A DNA stretch of 64,000 bases, from positions 1 to 64,000 of the forward strand of contig NZ_JNWQ01000002.1 of the NCBI RefSeq assembly GCF_000716875.1, given 5' to 3'. Numbering within the stretch: position 1 is the first letter of the stretch; each line of letters begins with the position of its first letter. The translations under genes were made by a program, and so were the position numbers. The DNA comes from Streptomyces novaecaesareae. Lineage in GTDB: Bacteria > Actinomycetota > Actinomycetes > Streptomycetales > Streptomycetaceae. Below the pieces are notes generated by a model. That model did no database searches. It was not told the DNA's origin and saw nothing but the letters and a program-made list of their open reading frames with translations. Shown one piece after another: positions 40,984 to 50,059 of this stretch.

Positions 40984-42372
40984 TCAGTTCGCCAAGCCCT
41001 GGAGTTTCAGCAGGAGTTCGGCGACATCGGTGGCGTTGATCGCGCCGGTCGCGTCGAGGGCGGCGCTCCAGGACGGGTCGGAGCAGATCAGCACCGGGCC
41101 GTCGGCGGGCGAGTCCGGTAGCCGGCCGTGCGAACCGCGGACCCAGGAAGGGTCCAGCGGCACCACGTCCATGGCGTAGCGCAGGCCCAGCTTCTTGCGG
41201 GCCAGGCCGAGCGCGGCCCTGGCCTTGGCCAGCCGGTCCGCCGGGTCGAAGAACAGCTCGGCCGGGTCGTAGCCGGGCTTGCGGTGGATCTCGACGGACC
41301 GCGCGAAGTCGGGGGCCCGGGCGTCGTCCAGCCAGTAGTAGTAGGTGAACCAGGAGTCGGGGGCCGCCACCGCCACCAGCTCGCCGGAGCGGGGGTGGTC
41401 GAGCCCCTGGCGGGCCTGGTCGGCGCGGTCCAGCACCTCGGCCACGCCCGGCAGCCGGAGCAACTGGTCTCGCACCTTGGGCAGATCGGACTCGTCGGGG
41501 ACGTAGACGTGCGCGATCTGGTGGTCGGCGACGGCGAAGGCCCGCGAGGTCCACGGGTCCAGGTACTCCATGCCGGCCTGCGTGTACACCTCCAGCAGGC
41601 CCTCCCGGCGCAGCTCGCGGTTGATGTCCACCGGGTGGCGCACCGGGGTGATGCCGTACTCGCTGAGCGCGATCACGGTGGCGCCGGCCCGTTCGGCCTG
41701 CTCCAGCAGCGGGGCCAGTTCGGCGTCCACCGCACGGGCCGCGGCCAGGGCCTGTGGGGAGTCCGGGCCGAAGCGCTGGAGGTCGTAGTCCAGGTGCGGG
41801 ACGTAGACCAGCAGCAGATCGGGCCGCTCGGTGCGCAGGATCCGGCGGGCCGCCGAGACGATCCAGCGGCTGGAGGCGATCCCGGCGGTCGGGCCCCAGT
41901 ACTGGAAGAGCGGGAACGGCCCGAGCGCGTCGGTGAGTTCGTCGCGCAGCGCCGGCGGCCGGGTGTAGCAGTCGGGTGATTTGCGGCCGTCGGCGTGGTA
42001 GACCGGGCGCGGGGTGACCAGCAGGTCGGTGCCGGCGCCCATCGCGTACCACCAGCAGACGTTGGCGACCCGGTAGCCGGCGTGCCGGGAGCGCGCCGTC
42101 TCCCACACGCTCGGGGCCCGGACCAGCCGGTTGTGCTGGCGCCAGAGATGGATCTCGCCCAACTCCCGGAAGTACCAGCCGTTGCCGACGATGCCGTGCT
42201 CGGCCGGCAGCCGGCCGGTGAGCAGGGTGGACTGCACGCTGCAGGTGACGGCGGGCAGCACCGTGCGCAGCGGGGCGGACCCGCCGCGCTCGGCCAGCCG
42301 GGCGAGGTTCGGCAGGTGGGGCAACAGGCGTGGGGTCAGACCGACCACGTCCAGCAGGACCACGGGTTTCAA
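40984..42372 (-). CDS. eboF: EboF-like alkaline phosphatase/nucleotide pyrophosphatase family protein
   Basis: 462 residues of the type I phosphodiesterase/alkaline phosphatase superfamily. The metal and nucleophile site is VVLLDVVGLTP followed by VLPAVTCSVQSTLLTGRLP with the catalytic Thr; YVPHLDYDLQRFGPDS and the late LSEYGITPV supply further metal ligands. It would cleave a phosphate ester or phosphodiester. The TTG start overlaps the stop of the EboE-like gene (TTGA), as in the rest of this operon. The ebo assignment rests mainly on the neighbours. Last gene of the operon. Confidence 0.85.
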   Translation of the reverse strand: MKPVVLLDVVGLTPRLLPHLPNLARLAERGGSAPLRTVLPAVTCSVQSTLLTGRLPAEHGIVGNGWYFRELGEIHLWRQHNRLVRAPSVWETARSRHAGYRVANVCWWYAMGAGTDLLVTPRPVYHADGRKSPDCYTRPPALRDELTDALGPFPLFQYWGPTAGIASSRWIVSAARRILRTERPDLLLVYVPHLDYDLQRFGPDSPQALAAARAVDAELAPLLEQAERAGATVIALSEYGITPVRHPVDINRELRREGLLEVYTQAGMEYLDPWTSRAFAVADHQIAHVYVPDESDLPKVRDQLLRLPGVAEVLDRADQARQGLDHPRSGELVAVAAPDSWFTYYYWLDDARAPDFARSVEIHRKPGYDPAELFFDPADRLAKARAALGLARKKLGLRYAMDVVPLDPSWVRGSHGRLPDSPADGPVLICSDPSWSAALDATGAINATDVAELLLKLQGLAN

Positions 42373-43535
42373 CCGTCCACCCTTTCGCTGACCAACTCGC
42401 GTTCTGCCCAGACGAGTTCGGCGGCTATCCCGGCCGGGACACCGGCCGGCACCCCGGCCAGGGCGCCCGCCGGGGCGCCGGTGCTCTCCCCGGGCAGCAC
42501 CGGCCAGGTGTAGGTCTCGACCTCGATCACCGGGCGCTCCCCGACCGCCGCCACCGCCCGGCGGAGCACGTCGGTGGTGGCGCGCAGCGGCGCGGGCGGC
42601 CGGGCGTGCAGGGGCACGTGGAAGTGCACCCGCCAGGGCCCCCGGCCGGGCAGCCGGTCCAGGGCCTCCGGCAGGTCGTCGGCCGCGAGCACCCGCCCGG
42701 AGCCGTCCAGCTCCCGCACCTGGTGGAGGTAGCGCGGCTCGGCGTAGCGGGCGAGCAGCCTTCGCGCCTCCGGGGCGCCCGGGTCGTCCAGGTGCAGGGC
42801 CGCCGAAGCCTGGATCCTGACCACCCGCAGGCCCGCCCGCTCCACCTCGGCCACCGTCCGCTCCGGGTCGGCGAAGGAGACCGCCAGGTGGCAGGTGTCG
42901 AGGCAGAGGCCGACGAATTCGAGGTCCGCGCGGGGGGCGAGCCAGCGCACGGCGTCCGAGACGCTGTCCAGGACGCAGCCCGGCTCCGGCTCGACGGCCA
43001 GCCGGATCGGCCGGCCCGCCCGGCCCGACACCGTGCGCAGCACGGCCGCGGTCCGCCGCAGCGCCTCCTCGGCGGCCCGGTCCGCGGCGGCGGACCACGG
43101 CCGGCGCCAGCCGAGCGGCAGGGTGGAGATGCTGCCGCCGTCGGCGTCGTCGGGCAGCAGCCCGGCCAGTACGGTCGCGCAGTCGGCGGTGTAGCGGGCC
43201 CGGTCGGGTTCGGTCCAGTCCGGCCGGTACACCGCGTGCTTGACCACCCGCCGGTGGAAGCCCCCGTACGGGAAGGCGTTCAGGGCGAGCACCGCCAGCT
43301 CCCGGGCGTCCAGTTCGGCCCGCAGCCGCCGGAGCAGGGCCGGGTCGGCGGCCAGTTCGGCGGCGGCGTCGGCGGCCAGCCACAGGCCCAGCCCGAGCCG
43401 GTCGAACCCGGTCCGCTCGCGGACCGGGACGGCGCAGGTGTCGAGTTGGCGGAGGATGCCGGGCAGGTCCTCGGCCGGATGGACGTTGGTCGAGTAGCAG
43501 AGCCGGTCCGAGGGCCGGTCCGCGAGCCGGTTCAT
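42369..43535 (-). CDS. eboE: EboE-like TIM-barrel protein
   Basis: 388 residues. The N-terminus LCYSTNVHPAEDLPGILRQL matches the start of EboE metabolite-traffic proteins. Xylose-isomerase-type strands follow: LAVEPEPGCVLDSV, GLCLDTCHLAVSF, and WRVHFHVPLHA, with His, Glu and Asp placed to bind a divalent metal. A Pro/Ala/Gly linker made of in-frame repeats (AGVPAGVPAG) sits near the C-terminus. It overlaps its neighbours by 4 bases on both sides. In other bacteria ebo genes are needed to move a metabolite to the cell envelope. Confidence 0.85.
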   Translation of the reverse strand: MNRLADRPSDRLCYSTNVHPAEDLPGILRQLDTCAVPVRERTGFDRLGLGLWLAADAAAELAADPALLRRLRAELDARELAVLALNAFPYGGFHRRVVKHAVYRPDWTEPDRARYTADCATVLAGLLPDDADGGSISTLPLGWRRPWSAAADRAAEEALRRTAAVLRTVSGRAGRPIRLAVEPEPGCVLDSVSDAVRWLAPRADLEFVGLCLDTCHLAVSFADPERTVAEVERAGLRVVRIQASAALHLDDPGAPEARRLLARYAEPRYLHQVRELDGSGRVLAADDLPEALDRLPGRGPWRVHFHVPLHARPPAPLRATTDVLRRAVAAVGERPVIEVETYTWPVLPGESTGAPAGALAGVPAGVPAGIAAELVWAERELVSERVDG

Positions 43536-44392
43536 GAGCCGCCCCGCAGTACCGAGTTGCCCTCGAAGGAGGCCGCGCCGGTGTCGGCCCGGAGCTGCTC
43601 GTCGAGGATCAGCCGCCCGCTGCGGCCGTAGAACTCGACCGGGTTGCGCCACAGGACGGTGTCCACGTCCGCTTCGGTGAAGCCGGCCGCGAGCATCGCC
43701 CGGCCGACCAGGTGGGGCTTGAGCGGGTCCGAATTCCCCCAGTCCGCGGCCGAGTTGACCAGGATCCGGGCGGTGCCGTACTCCTTCAGGACGGCGACCA
43801 TCCGCTGCTCGTCCATCTTGGTCTCCGGGTAGATCGAGAAGCCCATCCAGCAGCCGGAGTCGGCGACCATCGCCACGGTGACCTCGTTGAGGTGGTCCAG
43901 CACGACGGCGCCCGGGTCGATGCCGGACTCGCGGACGACGTCCAGGGAGCGGCGGGTGCCGGCCTGCTTGTCCCGGTGCGGCGTGTGCACCAGGGCCGGC
44001 AGGCCGTGGTCGAGGGCCAGCGCCAACTGGTGCGCGAACGCCTCGTCCTCGGCCCTGGTCATCGAGTCGTAGCCGATCTCGCCGACCGCGACCACGCCGT
44101 CCTTGCCGAGGTGGCGCGGCAGGACGTCCAGCACCTCGACGCAGCGCGGGTCGTTGGCCTCCTTGGGGTTCAGGGCGATCGTGCAGTTGTGGTTGATCCC
44201 GAACCGGGAGGCCCGGAAGCGCTCCCAGCCGAGCAGGCTGTCGAAGTAGTCGGTGAAGGAGCCGGGGCCGGTGCGGGGCTGGCCGAGCCAGAAGGCCGGC
44301 TCGACGACGGCCCGGACGCCGACCTCGTGCATGTTCCGGTAGTCGTCGGTGGTGCGGGCGGTCATGTGGATGTGGGGGTCGAAGATCCTCAT
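43532..44392 (-). CDS. eboB: EboB-like TatD-family hydrolase
   Basis: 286 residues of the TatD/amidohydrolase type. The metal-binding start is MRIFDPHIHM. AVGEIGYDSM carries the bridging Glu, ALVHTPHRD a His, and VLDHLN another. NSAADWGNSDPL near residue 225 supplies the final Asp. The protein should hydrolyse a phosphoester or amide. The start overlaps the EboA-like gene and the end overlaps the EboE-like gene, both by ATGA. Confidence 0.87.
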   Translation of the reverse strand: MRIFDPHIHMTARTTDDYRNMHEVGVRAVVEPAFWLGQPRTGPGSFTDYFDSLLGWERFRASRFGINHNCTIALNPKEANDPRCVEVLDVLPRHLGKDGVVAVGEIGYDSMTRAEDEAFAHQLALALDHGLPALVHTPHRDKQAGTRRSLDVVRESGIDPGAVVLDHLNEVTVAMVADSGCWMGFSIYPETKMDEQRMVAVLKEYGTARILVNSAADWGNSDPLKPHLVGRAMLAAGFTEADVDTVLWRNPVEFYGRSGRLILDEQLRADTGAASFEGNSVLRGGS

Positions 44393-45126
44393 GACCGGGA
44401 GCCCTCCGGTCCGCAGTGCTCCGGTCCGCAGTCCTCCGGGAGCGGGGGGACGAGGGACAGCAGGACGGTCATGCCGAGCAGCGTCCGCAGTTCGGGGTCG
44501 ATCTCGCGGTCGGCCGCCCGCCGTTCCTCGGCCAGGTCGTGGGCCATCCGCAGCAGCTCGGAGTCGGTTCGGGCGACCAGGTCCGACACCGCTCCCAGCG
44601 TCACCCCGGTGAACAGGCACTTCAGCACGCCGTGGCGCCACTGGTCCTGGCTCAGGTGCCGGCCCGCGAACGGGCCCATCGCCGCCGCGACCAGCCGCGG
44701 ATCGTTGGTGCGCAGGCCGTCGGCGACCAGCTCCAGGCCGACCCGGTGCACGCTGTCCGGCAGCAGCGGCAGGGCGCGCAGCACCCCGCGCCGCTCGGCG
44801 TCGTCGCCGTGCCGGTAGAGCTTCTCGACCTCGGAGGCCAGGACGGCTCCGGGCAGGGTCTCGGCCAGTACGGTGAGCAGCCGGCCCCGGGCCCGGTCGT
44901 CGACCGTGCCGTGCACCAGCCCCTGCGGGTCGGTGTCCGGTCGGACCGGCTCGCGGCCGACCATCCGGCCGGCCAGCGGGAACTCCTGGTGGATGGTGCC
45001 CGGCCACTCGCGGACCCGGCGCTCGGCGTCGGCCAGCCAGTCGTGCTGCGGCTCCGGCAGCGTCGTCGGCCGGCTTCCGCCGTAGACGCTGGTTTCGAGC
45101 CAGGGGTGTTCCTCTTTGTAGGCCAT
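44389..45126 (-). CDS. eboA: EboA-domain protein
   Basis: 245 residues, mostly helical, soluble. The core is LLTVLAETLPGAVLASEVEK and LPLLPDSVHRVGLELVADGLRTN, matching the EboA domain, whose function is unknown. The C-terminus carries an in-frame 15-bp duplication (CGPEHCGPE; units 44404-44418 and 44419-44433). TGATG overlap with the TIM-barrel gene upstream, ATGA with the EboB-like gene downstream. Identification rests on the domain pattern and on the operon. Confidence 0.78.
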   Translation of the reverse strand: MAYKEEHPWLETSVYGGSRPTTLPEPQHDWLADAERRVREWPGTIHQEFPLAGRMVGREPVRPDTDPQGLVHGTVDDRARGRLLTVLAETLPGAVLASEVEKLYRHGDDAERRGVLRALPLLPDSVHRVGLELVADGLRTNDPRLVAAAMGPFAGRHLSQDQWRHGVLKCLFTGVTLGAVSDLVARTDSELLRMAHDLAEERRAADREIDPELRTLLGMTVLLSLVPPLPEDCGPEHCGPEGSRS

Positions 45127-46022
45127 CACGGGAGGTCTCCGATCGTGGACGACGCCGGTGCACCCGTGTGCAGCGGCGGAACGGAAACGGTCTGCATGGC
45201 CCGGCGGATCGCCGCCAGGGCCGTGCGTGCGGTGTGCGGTGCGGCGTGACTGTGCCGGGGCAGCTCGACCGCCGCGACGCCGGCGTAGCCGATCCCGTCG
45301 AGGGCGGCCAGCGTGGCGGCGAGGTCGAGCTCCCCCTGCCCGAACTCCAGGTGCTCGTGGACACCCGGGAGCATGTCGTCCAGTTGGACGTTGACCAGCA
45401 GCCCGGCCGCGCGCCGGACGCACCCCGCGGCGTCCACCGGCTCCACGGCGACGCAGTGCCCCACGTCGAGGGTGATGCCGAGGCAGTCGGGCTCGCCGAG
45501 CTCGCGGCGCAGGTCGAGCGCCTGGTCGAGGTGCTGGACGACCATGCCGGGCTCGGGCTCCAGGCCGAGCCTGACCGAGCGGCGCTGCGCCTCGGCCAGG
45601 ACCGGGTCGAGGTGCGCGACCAGCCGCGCGCGGTTGGTCGGTTCGTCCACCCCGGGCTCGCTCACGCCGGACCAGAAGGACAGGCAGTCGGCACCGAGGG
45701 CCTCGGTGATCCGCAGGGCGCGGAGCAGGAAGTCGATCCTCGGCCCGGCCTCCCCGGACACCAGCGTGGGGTGGTGCTTGCGGTACGGGTCCAGCAGGTA
45801 GCGCGCGCCGGTCTCGACGACGCAGCGCAGACCGGACGACGACAGCAGTGCCGCCACCCGGTCGGTCTCCCGGGCCAGGTCGGGGCCGAAGGGGTCGAGG
45901 TGGTGGTGGTCGAGGGTGAGGGCGACCGACGTGTAGCCCAGGTCGGCGATGACCCGGATCGCGTCGGGCAGCCGGTGGTTGGCGAACCCGTTGGTGCCGT
46001 ATCCGATGGCGACGGCGCTCAT
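45126..46022 (-). CDS. TIM-barrel sugar phosphate isomerase/epimerase-like protein
   Basis: 298 residues. The AP endonuclease 2 (xylose isomerase-like) fold is clear: IGYGTNGFANHRLPDAIRVI start, LGLEPEPGMVVQHL, GITLDVGHCVAVEP and VQLDDMLPGVHEHLEFGQGE, which contains metal-ligand Glu, Asp and His. It is the second such barrel in the operon; the first is EboE-like. The reaction is unknown. Its presence beside an inositol-phosphate synthase suggests an isomerase or epimerase acting on inositol-derived or sugar intermediates. Confidence 0.85.
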   Translation of the reverse strand: MSAVAIGYGTNGFANHRLPDAIRVIADLGYTSVALTLDHHHLDPFGPDLARETDRVAALLSSSGLRCVVETGARYLLDPYRKHHPTLVSGEAGPRIDFLLRALRITEALGADCLSFWSGVSEPGVDEPTNRARLVAHLDPVLAEAQRRSVRLGLEPEPGMVVQHLDQALDLRRELGEPDCLGITLDVGHCVAVEPVDAAGCVRRAAGLLVNVQLDDMLPGVHEHLEFGQGELDLAATLAALDGIGYAGVAAVELPRHSHAAPHTARTALAAIRRAMQTVSVPPLHTGAPASSTIGDLP

Positions 46023-46879
46023 GTCGGGCTCCGTCGGGCCGACAGCCGGCGGGCGAGCGGCAGGGCGGTCAGCACCAGCGCCGCGGCCGGCAGCGAGCCC
46101 AGCCGTGCGGCCAGCCCGGCCTGCAGCGGGACCATGCCGTGGATGCCGGCCACCGTCGCGCTCCGTACGGCCGCCGCGCCTCGTGGGGCCGCGAGTTGGG
46201 CGGCGCCGGTGGTGGCCGCGTACCCCAGCGCGCAGAGCGCCCCGGCCGAGCGGTGCCGGACCGAGGCGGCCCGGCCCGTGCCGGCCAGCAGTGCGGTGGA
46301 GGCGGTGGCGGCCAGGGCGATCCGGCGGTCGGCGGGGCGGCCGCCGTGGACCTCGCCCCGGGAGAGCGCGGTCACCCCCAGGGTGTGGGTGGCCAGGGCC
46401 AGGGCCGGGGCCCCGGCCGCCCGCCAGTGCGCGGATCCGGCGCCGAGCAGGACGTCCAGGCCGCGGCAGGCCGCCATGCCCAGCGGCGCGGCCCGGGTCG
46501 GCTTCAGCACGGTGTCGTAGGCCCACACCGCCGCGGTGAGCGGGACGGCGATCCGCAGCGCGTCGGTGCCGCCCGCGAGGCCGGCCAGGGCCAGCCCGGT
46601 GACGCCGAGGCCGGCGGCCGCCGCGAGCGCCGCCCGGGGCGCGATCCGGCCGGACGGGATGGGGCGTTCGGGACGCTCCAGCGCGTCGACCGCCCGGTCC
46701 GCCCAGTCGTTCAGCGCCATTCCCGACCAGTGGAGGGCGACCGAGGCGAGCGGCAGGGCGAGGCGCCTGCCGCGCAGCGGACGGCCCGCCGCGACCGCGC
46801 CCGCGACGGTGTCGCCGAGGACGGTGAGCGCGGCGGGTGCCCGGACCAGGTCGAGCCAGGTGCGCGCGGCGATGCTCAT
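46019..46879 (-). CDS. eboC: EboC-like UbiA-family prenyltransferase
   Basis: 286 residues and about eight membrane helices. The first Asp-rich motif is ALNDWADRAVDALERPERP (NDxxDxxxD type). The second, usually YSxxLKxxPxxxD, is reduced to AYDTVLKPTRAAPLGM. SCGMG-type residues are lost. It should attach a prenyl or lipid chain to a polar acceptor within the membrane. ATGA overlaps link it to the synthase upstream and the TIM-barrel gene downstream. Confidence 0.87.
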   Translation of the reverse strand: MSIAARTWLDLVRAPAALTVLGDTVAGAVAAGRPLRGRRLALPLASVALHWSGMALNDWADRAVDALERPERPIPSGRIAPRAALAAAAGLGVTGLALAGLAGGTDALRIAVPLTAAVWAYDTVLKPTRAAPLGMAACRGLDVLLGAGSAHWRAAGAPALALATHTLGVTALSRGEVHGGRPADRRIALAATASTALLAGTGRAASVRHRSAGALCALGYAATTGAAQLAAPRGAAAVRSATVAGIHGMVPLQAGLAARLGSLPAAALVLTALPLARRLSARRSPT

Positions 46880-48039
46880 CGGGCCACCGCGATCCGCCGC
46901 GCCCAGGACACCAGTTCCTGCTCCTGCTGGGCGAGTCGGTGCTCCTGGCTGCCGAGCGGGTCCTTGAAGAAGAAGGCCAGCGCGCCGAGCGGCCCGGTCT
47001 GGCCGGCCGCGTGCGCCCCGGCCACCAGGCGGGCGAGGTCGAGGACCAGCGGCGCGGCCAGTGTCGAGTCGTAGCCGTCCCAGCTCAGTTGCAGGCTCAT
47101 CGCGGTGCCCAGGAAGCCCTCGAAGGAGACGTGGTCCCAGGCGACCTTGCGTTCGCCGAGGTCGGGCACGTGGTCGATGTGCAGCGGCGCGGTGACCTCC
47201 TCGCCGAGCAGCGCGGCCAGACCGCGCGCCTTCGCCGCCAACTTGCCCTGCGCGCGGCCCTCCTGGCCGAGGTTGGCGCCGTCCCCGCCGCCGAGCAGGT
47301 TGGTCCCCGACCAGGAGCGCACCCGCAGCCCGCGGGCGAGGAACATCGGCGCCAGCACGCTGCGCAGCAGGGTCTCGCCGGTCTTGCCGTCGCAGCCCGC
47401 GTACGGCAGGCCGCGCCGGTCCGCCAGTTCGGTGACCGCCGGGATGCGCAGGCCGGGCGACGGGGTGAAGTCGACGTAGGGGCAGTCGGCCGAGAACGCG
47501 GCGTACGCGGCGAGGGCGGAGGGGCCGAGCACCTGCCGTCCGGCCCGGCCGAGGGCGTGTTCGAGGGAGGTGAGGTCGGCGAGTTCGGGGGCCGGGGGGA
47601 GCGGGGGTTCGGTGGAGGACACGTTGACCACCACGACCCGCTCCAGGCCGTTGGAGCGCCGGAACTCCGCGATGTCGTCGGCGAGTCGGCCGGCCGCCTC
47701 GGCCTGGGTGGCCGGCGCGTCCGCCGGGTCGTAGCCCCGGCGGATCTCCCGGTCGGCGGCGTCGAGTTCCTCGGCGACCGCCGACGGGAGCCGGCCGGGA
47801 AGCACACCCGCGGCGGCGAGCTGCTCGGCCCGCTTGCCCAGCGGCGTGGGGACGAGGTCGTGCCCGCCGGTGACCAGCTCGGACCAGCCGGGGAAGACGG
47901 CCGGATCGAGGTCGAGCCGTTCGCTGACGCTGCCGGTCGCGGGGACGAGCCCGGCCCGCAGGGCGGCGAGGCCGCAGACGGCCGTGGTGGCCACCGATCC
48001 CCTGCCGCCGATCAGCCAGAGTCCGCTTCTGCCTGCCAT
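46876..48039 (-). CDS. Inositol-3-phosphate synthase-like protein
   Basis: 387 residues of the myo-inositol-1-phosphate synthase family, which converts glucose 6-phosphate to inositol 3-phosphate with bound NAD. NAD loop LWLIGGRGSVATTAVCGL; then CPYVDFTPSP, GKTGETLLRSVLAPMF, WSGTNLLGGGDGANL and the late GFLGTAMSLQLSWDGYDSTL. Lys residues in the active region are kept. In ebo clusters of other bacteria a dehydroquinate-synthase-like cyclase (EboD) is present; none is seen here, so this enzyme may take its place. AAGGGAGTTGCACC is the ribosome site. Confidence 0.9.
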   Translation of the reverse strand: MAGRSGLWLIGGRGSVATTAVCGLAALRAGLVPATGSVSERLDLDPAVFPGWSELVTGGHDLVPTPLGKRAEQLAAAGVLPGRLPSAVAEELDAADREIRRGYDPADAPATQAEAAGRLADDIAEFRRSNGLERVVVVNVSSTEPPLPPAPELADLTSLEHALGRAGRQVLGPSALAAYAAFSADCPYVDFTPSPGLRIPAVTELADRRGLPYAGCDGKTGETLLRSVLAPMFLARGLRVRSWSGTNLLGGGDGANLGQEGRAQGKLAAKARGLAALLGEEVTAPLHIDHVPDLGERKVAWDHVSFEGFLGTAMSLQLSWDGYDSTLAAPLVLDLARLVAGAHAAGQTGPLGALAFFFKDPLGSQEHRLAQQEQELVSWARRIAVAR

Positions 48040-48083
48040 GGTGCAACTCCCTTGGGTTCGGACGGAGATGACGGAGCCGGGGG

Positions 48084-49364
48084 TCAGCGGTCCCAGCCGG
48101 TCCAGCGCCAGAGCCGGCCGGTGCCCTTCCGGGCCTCGACGCCGTGGTCGGTCATCTCGAACTCGCCGAAGTCCAGGATCAGCAGCGTGTCGTCGCCCGG
48201 GACGAAGCCGACGTCGATCGGCCGGTGCAGCGGCGGGCCGGCGGGCAGGCCCCGGGTGGACCAGTCGGTCGGGTCGACCAGCAGCAGGTCGCGGCCGAGC
48301 TGCGGACCGCCCGGCGGCAGGGTCATCGGCGCCTCGTCCCCGAACAGGGTGACCACCAGTTGCCCGGCCAATGGCGACTGCGGCGGGGCCACGGCGAACT
48401 TGGTGGCCGCGACGTGGGACTCGAAGTCGAGCACCGGCCGTTCGGGCGCGGGGAGTTCGTCGTGGTTGGCGAGCAGGAAGGTCGGCTGCGGGCCACGGGT
48501 GGGCTTGAACGCCGGGTCCGTCACCGGGATGCCGCCGACGAAGTCCGGCCAGCCGTACCAGGCGCCCTCGCGGACCTCGAACAGCAGGTCCGGGGCGTTG
48601 CCGATCGGCCGGCTGCCGCGGTCGTCGGCGCCCTGGTCGACCGCCAGCAGCCTGCCGTCCGGCAGGAAGCCCAGGCCGAAGGCGTTGCGCATCCCCCAGG
48701 CCACCAGCTCCAGGTTGCCGCCGTCGAGGTCGCAGCGGAGCACGGCCGCGCTGCACGGCAGCCCGGCCGGTATCCGCTGCCCGGGGCTGGTCGGGGTGCC
48801 GAACGGGACGAAGGCGCCGGTGGTGGTCCGCGCGCCGGGTCGGCCGGCCAGCGGGTCGTCGGTGGTGACGTTGACGCCGGTGAGCACCACGTCGAGGCCG
48901 GGGACGTCGTACGAGTGCGGAAGCCGCCCCAGCCAGCCGAGTTCGTAGGCGTCCAGCCCGATGATCCCCAGGTTGGACATCGCCCCCTGGGCGAAGTACA
49001 GCTTGCCGTCCCGGCCGGCCACGGCCATGTCGATGTGGTAGTTGCCGGGCCCCGGCATGCCGTCGACGATGACCGTCCGCCCGCCGTCCGGGCCGATCCG
49101 GGTGATCCGGCCGGCCCCGCCCTCGGAGACGTAGAGGTGGCCCTGGTGCCAGAGCAGTCCGGTCACCGGGGCGGCCAGGCCGTCGGCGAGCAGGGTGCGC
49201 GACGAGGTGTCGGCTCCCGGGCCCAGCCGCCAGACCCGGCCGCCCGGAGCGGCGCCCCCGAAGGGGAGTCCGGACTCGGCCAGGTAAACCTGGCCCTGGT
49301 CGTCGAAGGCGAGGCTGGTCGGGAAGTCCAGTCCGTCGGCCATTACGGTCGGTGATTGCACCAC
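48084..49364 (-). CDS. Beta-propeller protein, sorbosone dehydrogenase/ScyD-E-like
   Basis: 426 residues of a six-bladed propeller: FPTSLAFDDQGQVYLAESGL, ITRIGPDGGRTVIVDGMPGP, WGMRNAFGLGFLPDGRLLAVDQG, and GAWYGWPDFVGG. This is the glucose/sorbosone dehydrogenase or ScyD/ScyE pattern. No signal peptide is seen, so it may be cytosolic or leave by another route. The GTG start follows GGAGGAGCC. It lies 44 bases ahead of the synthase gene and is probably the first gene of the ebo-type operon. ScyD/E-like proteins occur with ebo genes in scytonemin clusters, which makes the link notable. Confidence 0.8.
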   Translation of the reverse strand: MVQSPTVMADGLDFPTSLAFDDQGQVYLAESGLPFGGAAPGGRVWRLGPGADTSSRTLLADGLAAPVTGLLWHQGHLYVSEGGAGRITRIGPDGGRTVIVDGMPGPGNYHIDMAVAGRDGKLYFAQGAMSNLGIIGLDAYELGWLGRLPHSYDVPGLDVVLTGVNVTTDDPLAGRPGARTTTGAFVPFGTPTSPGQRIPAGLPCSAAVLRCDLDGGNLELVAWGMRNAFGLGFLPDGRLLAVDQGADDRGSRPIGNAPDLLFEVREGAWYGWPDFVGGIPVTDPAFKPTRGPQPTFLLANHDELPAPERPVLDFESHVAATKFAVAPPQSPLAGQLVVTLFGDEAPMTLPPGGPQLGRDLLLVDPTDWSTRGLPAGPPLHRPIDVGFVPGDDTLLILDFGEFEMTDHGVEARKGTGRLWRWTGWDR

Positions 49365-50059
49365 GGCTCCTCCACGGTCGTGCCCACAGAAGATCAGCCG
49401 CCATCGTGCGTCGGCGACGGGTCGATGTGTAGCAGCGTCCGGAAAGCATGGTCAAGAACCGTCCGAGCCCGCGGAGCAGGCCGGACGATCACCGGTTTGG
49501 TCGGGGAACGCACAGGTCGGACCGTATACGGAGGCCATCGGAAGCATGCCGGATCGGGCCGCTCGGGCCTGCTGTGCACCGCACGACGAGAGAAGGCCCG
49601 GGTGCTTCGGCGCAGCGGTGACGGGCCTCGCGCGGACACCGTCCGCAGGCGGTCCGGAGCCCTGGCTGAGGGCTTCCGGTCACTCTCGGTGGTCCCTGCT
49701 GGGCTCCTTTGCCGGGGGCGGCGGGGGACGGCGGCCGCCGGGGAGGGCGTCCACTCCATCCCCGACGGCCGCGCGGTGTCGAGGCACGGGGTCCTCGACC
49801 GCCGGGGTCCAGGCCCGGCACTTGGTAGACGGAGCCGGGCGCCGCGGATCGACATCGGGCGGGAGGAAATTTTCGGAGATCTTCCGGTGCGCCCTCGTCC
49901 GGTGCGCCGGCGTTCGGGAGGCCGGCGTTCGGGAGGGCGGCGCTCGGGGTCGGGGCACACGCACGACGGCCACCGGCGCGGCGTGGGACGCCGGGCCGGT
50001 GGCCGTCGGGGTTCAGATCAGTGCGTCAGTGCGTCAGTGCGGCGGTGTGCGGGAGGGGG
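49365..50059. other. 695-bp stretch without a gene
   Basis: Holds the promoter region of the ebo-type operon on its left side, including the 10-bp palindrome CCGTATACGG (49522-49531). On its right is the terminator of the following minus-strand operon. In between are short repeats such as CCGGCGTTCGGGAGG (49909 and after). Reading frames here have no coding-like composition and match nothing I know. Confidence 0.6.
49964..50008 (-). terminator. Terminator of the PQQ-type operon
   Basis: CGACGGCCACCGGC (49964-49977) with GCCGGTGGCCGTCG (49995-50008), perfect 14-bp stem, 51 bases after the stop at 50060. Confidence 0.85.

Noticed and set aside
49394..49960. 188-residue minus-strand frame in the gap before the ebo-type operon
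   Set aside because: Arg/Pro/Ser-rich composition with internal repeats and no coding-like codon bias.
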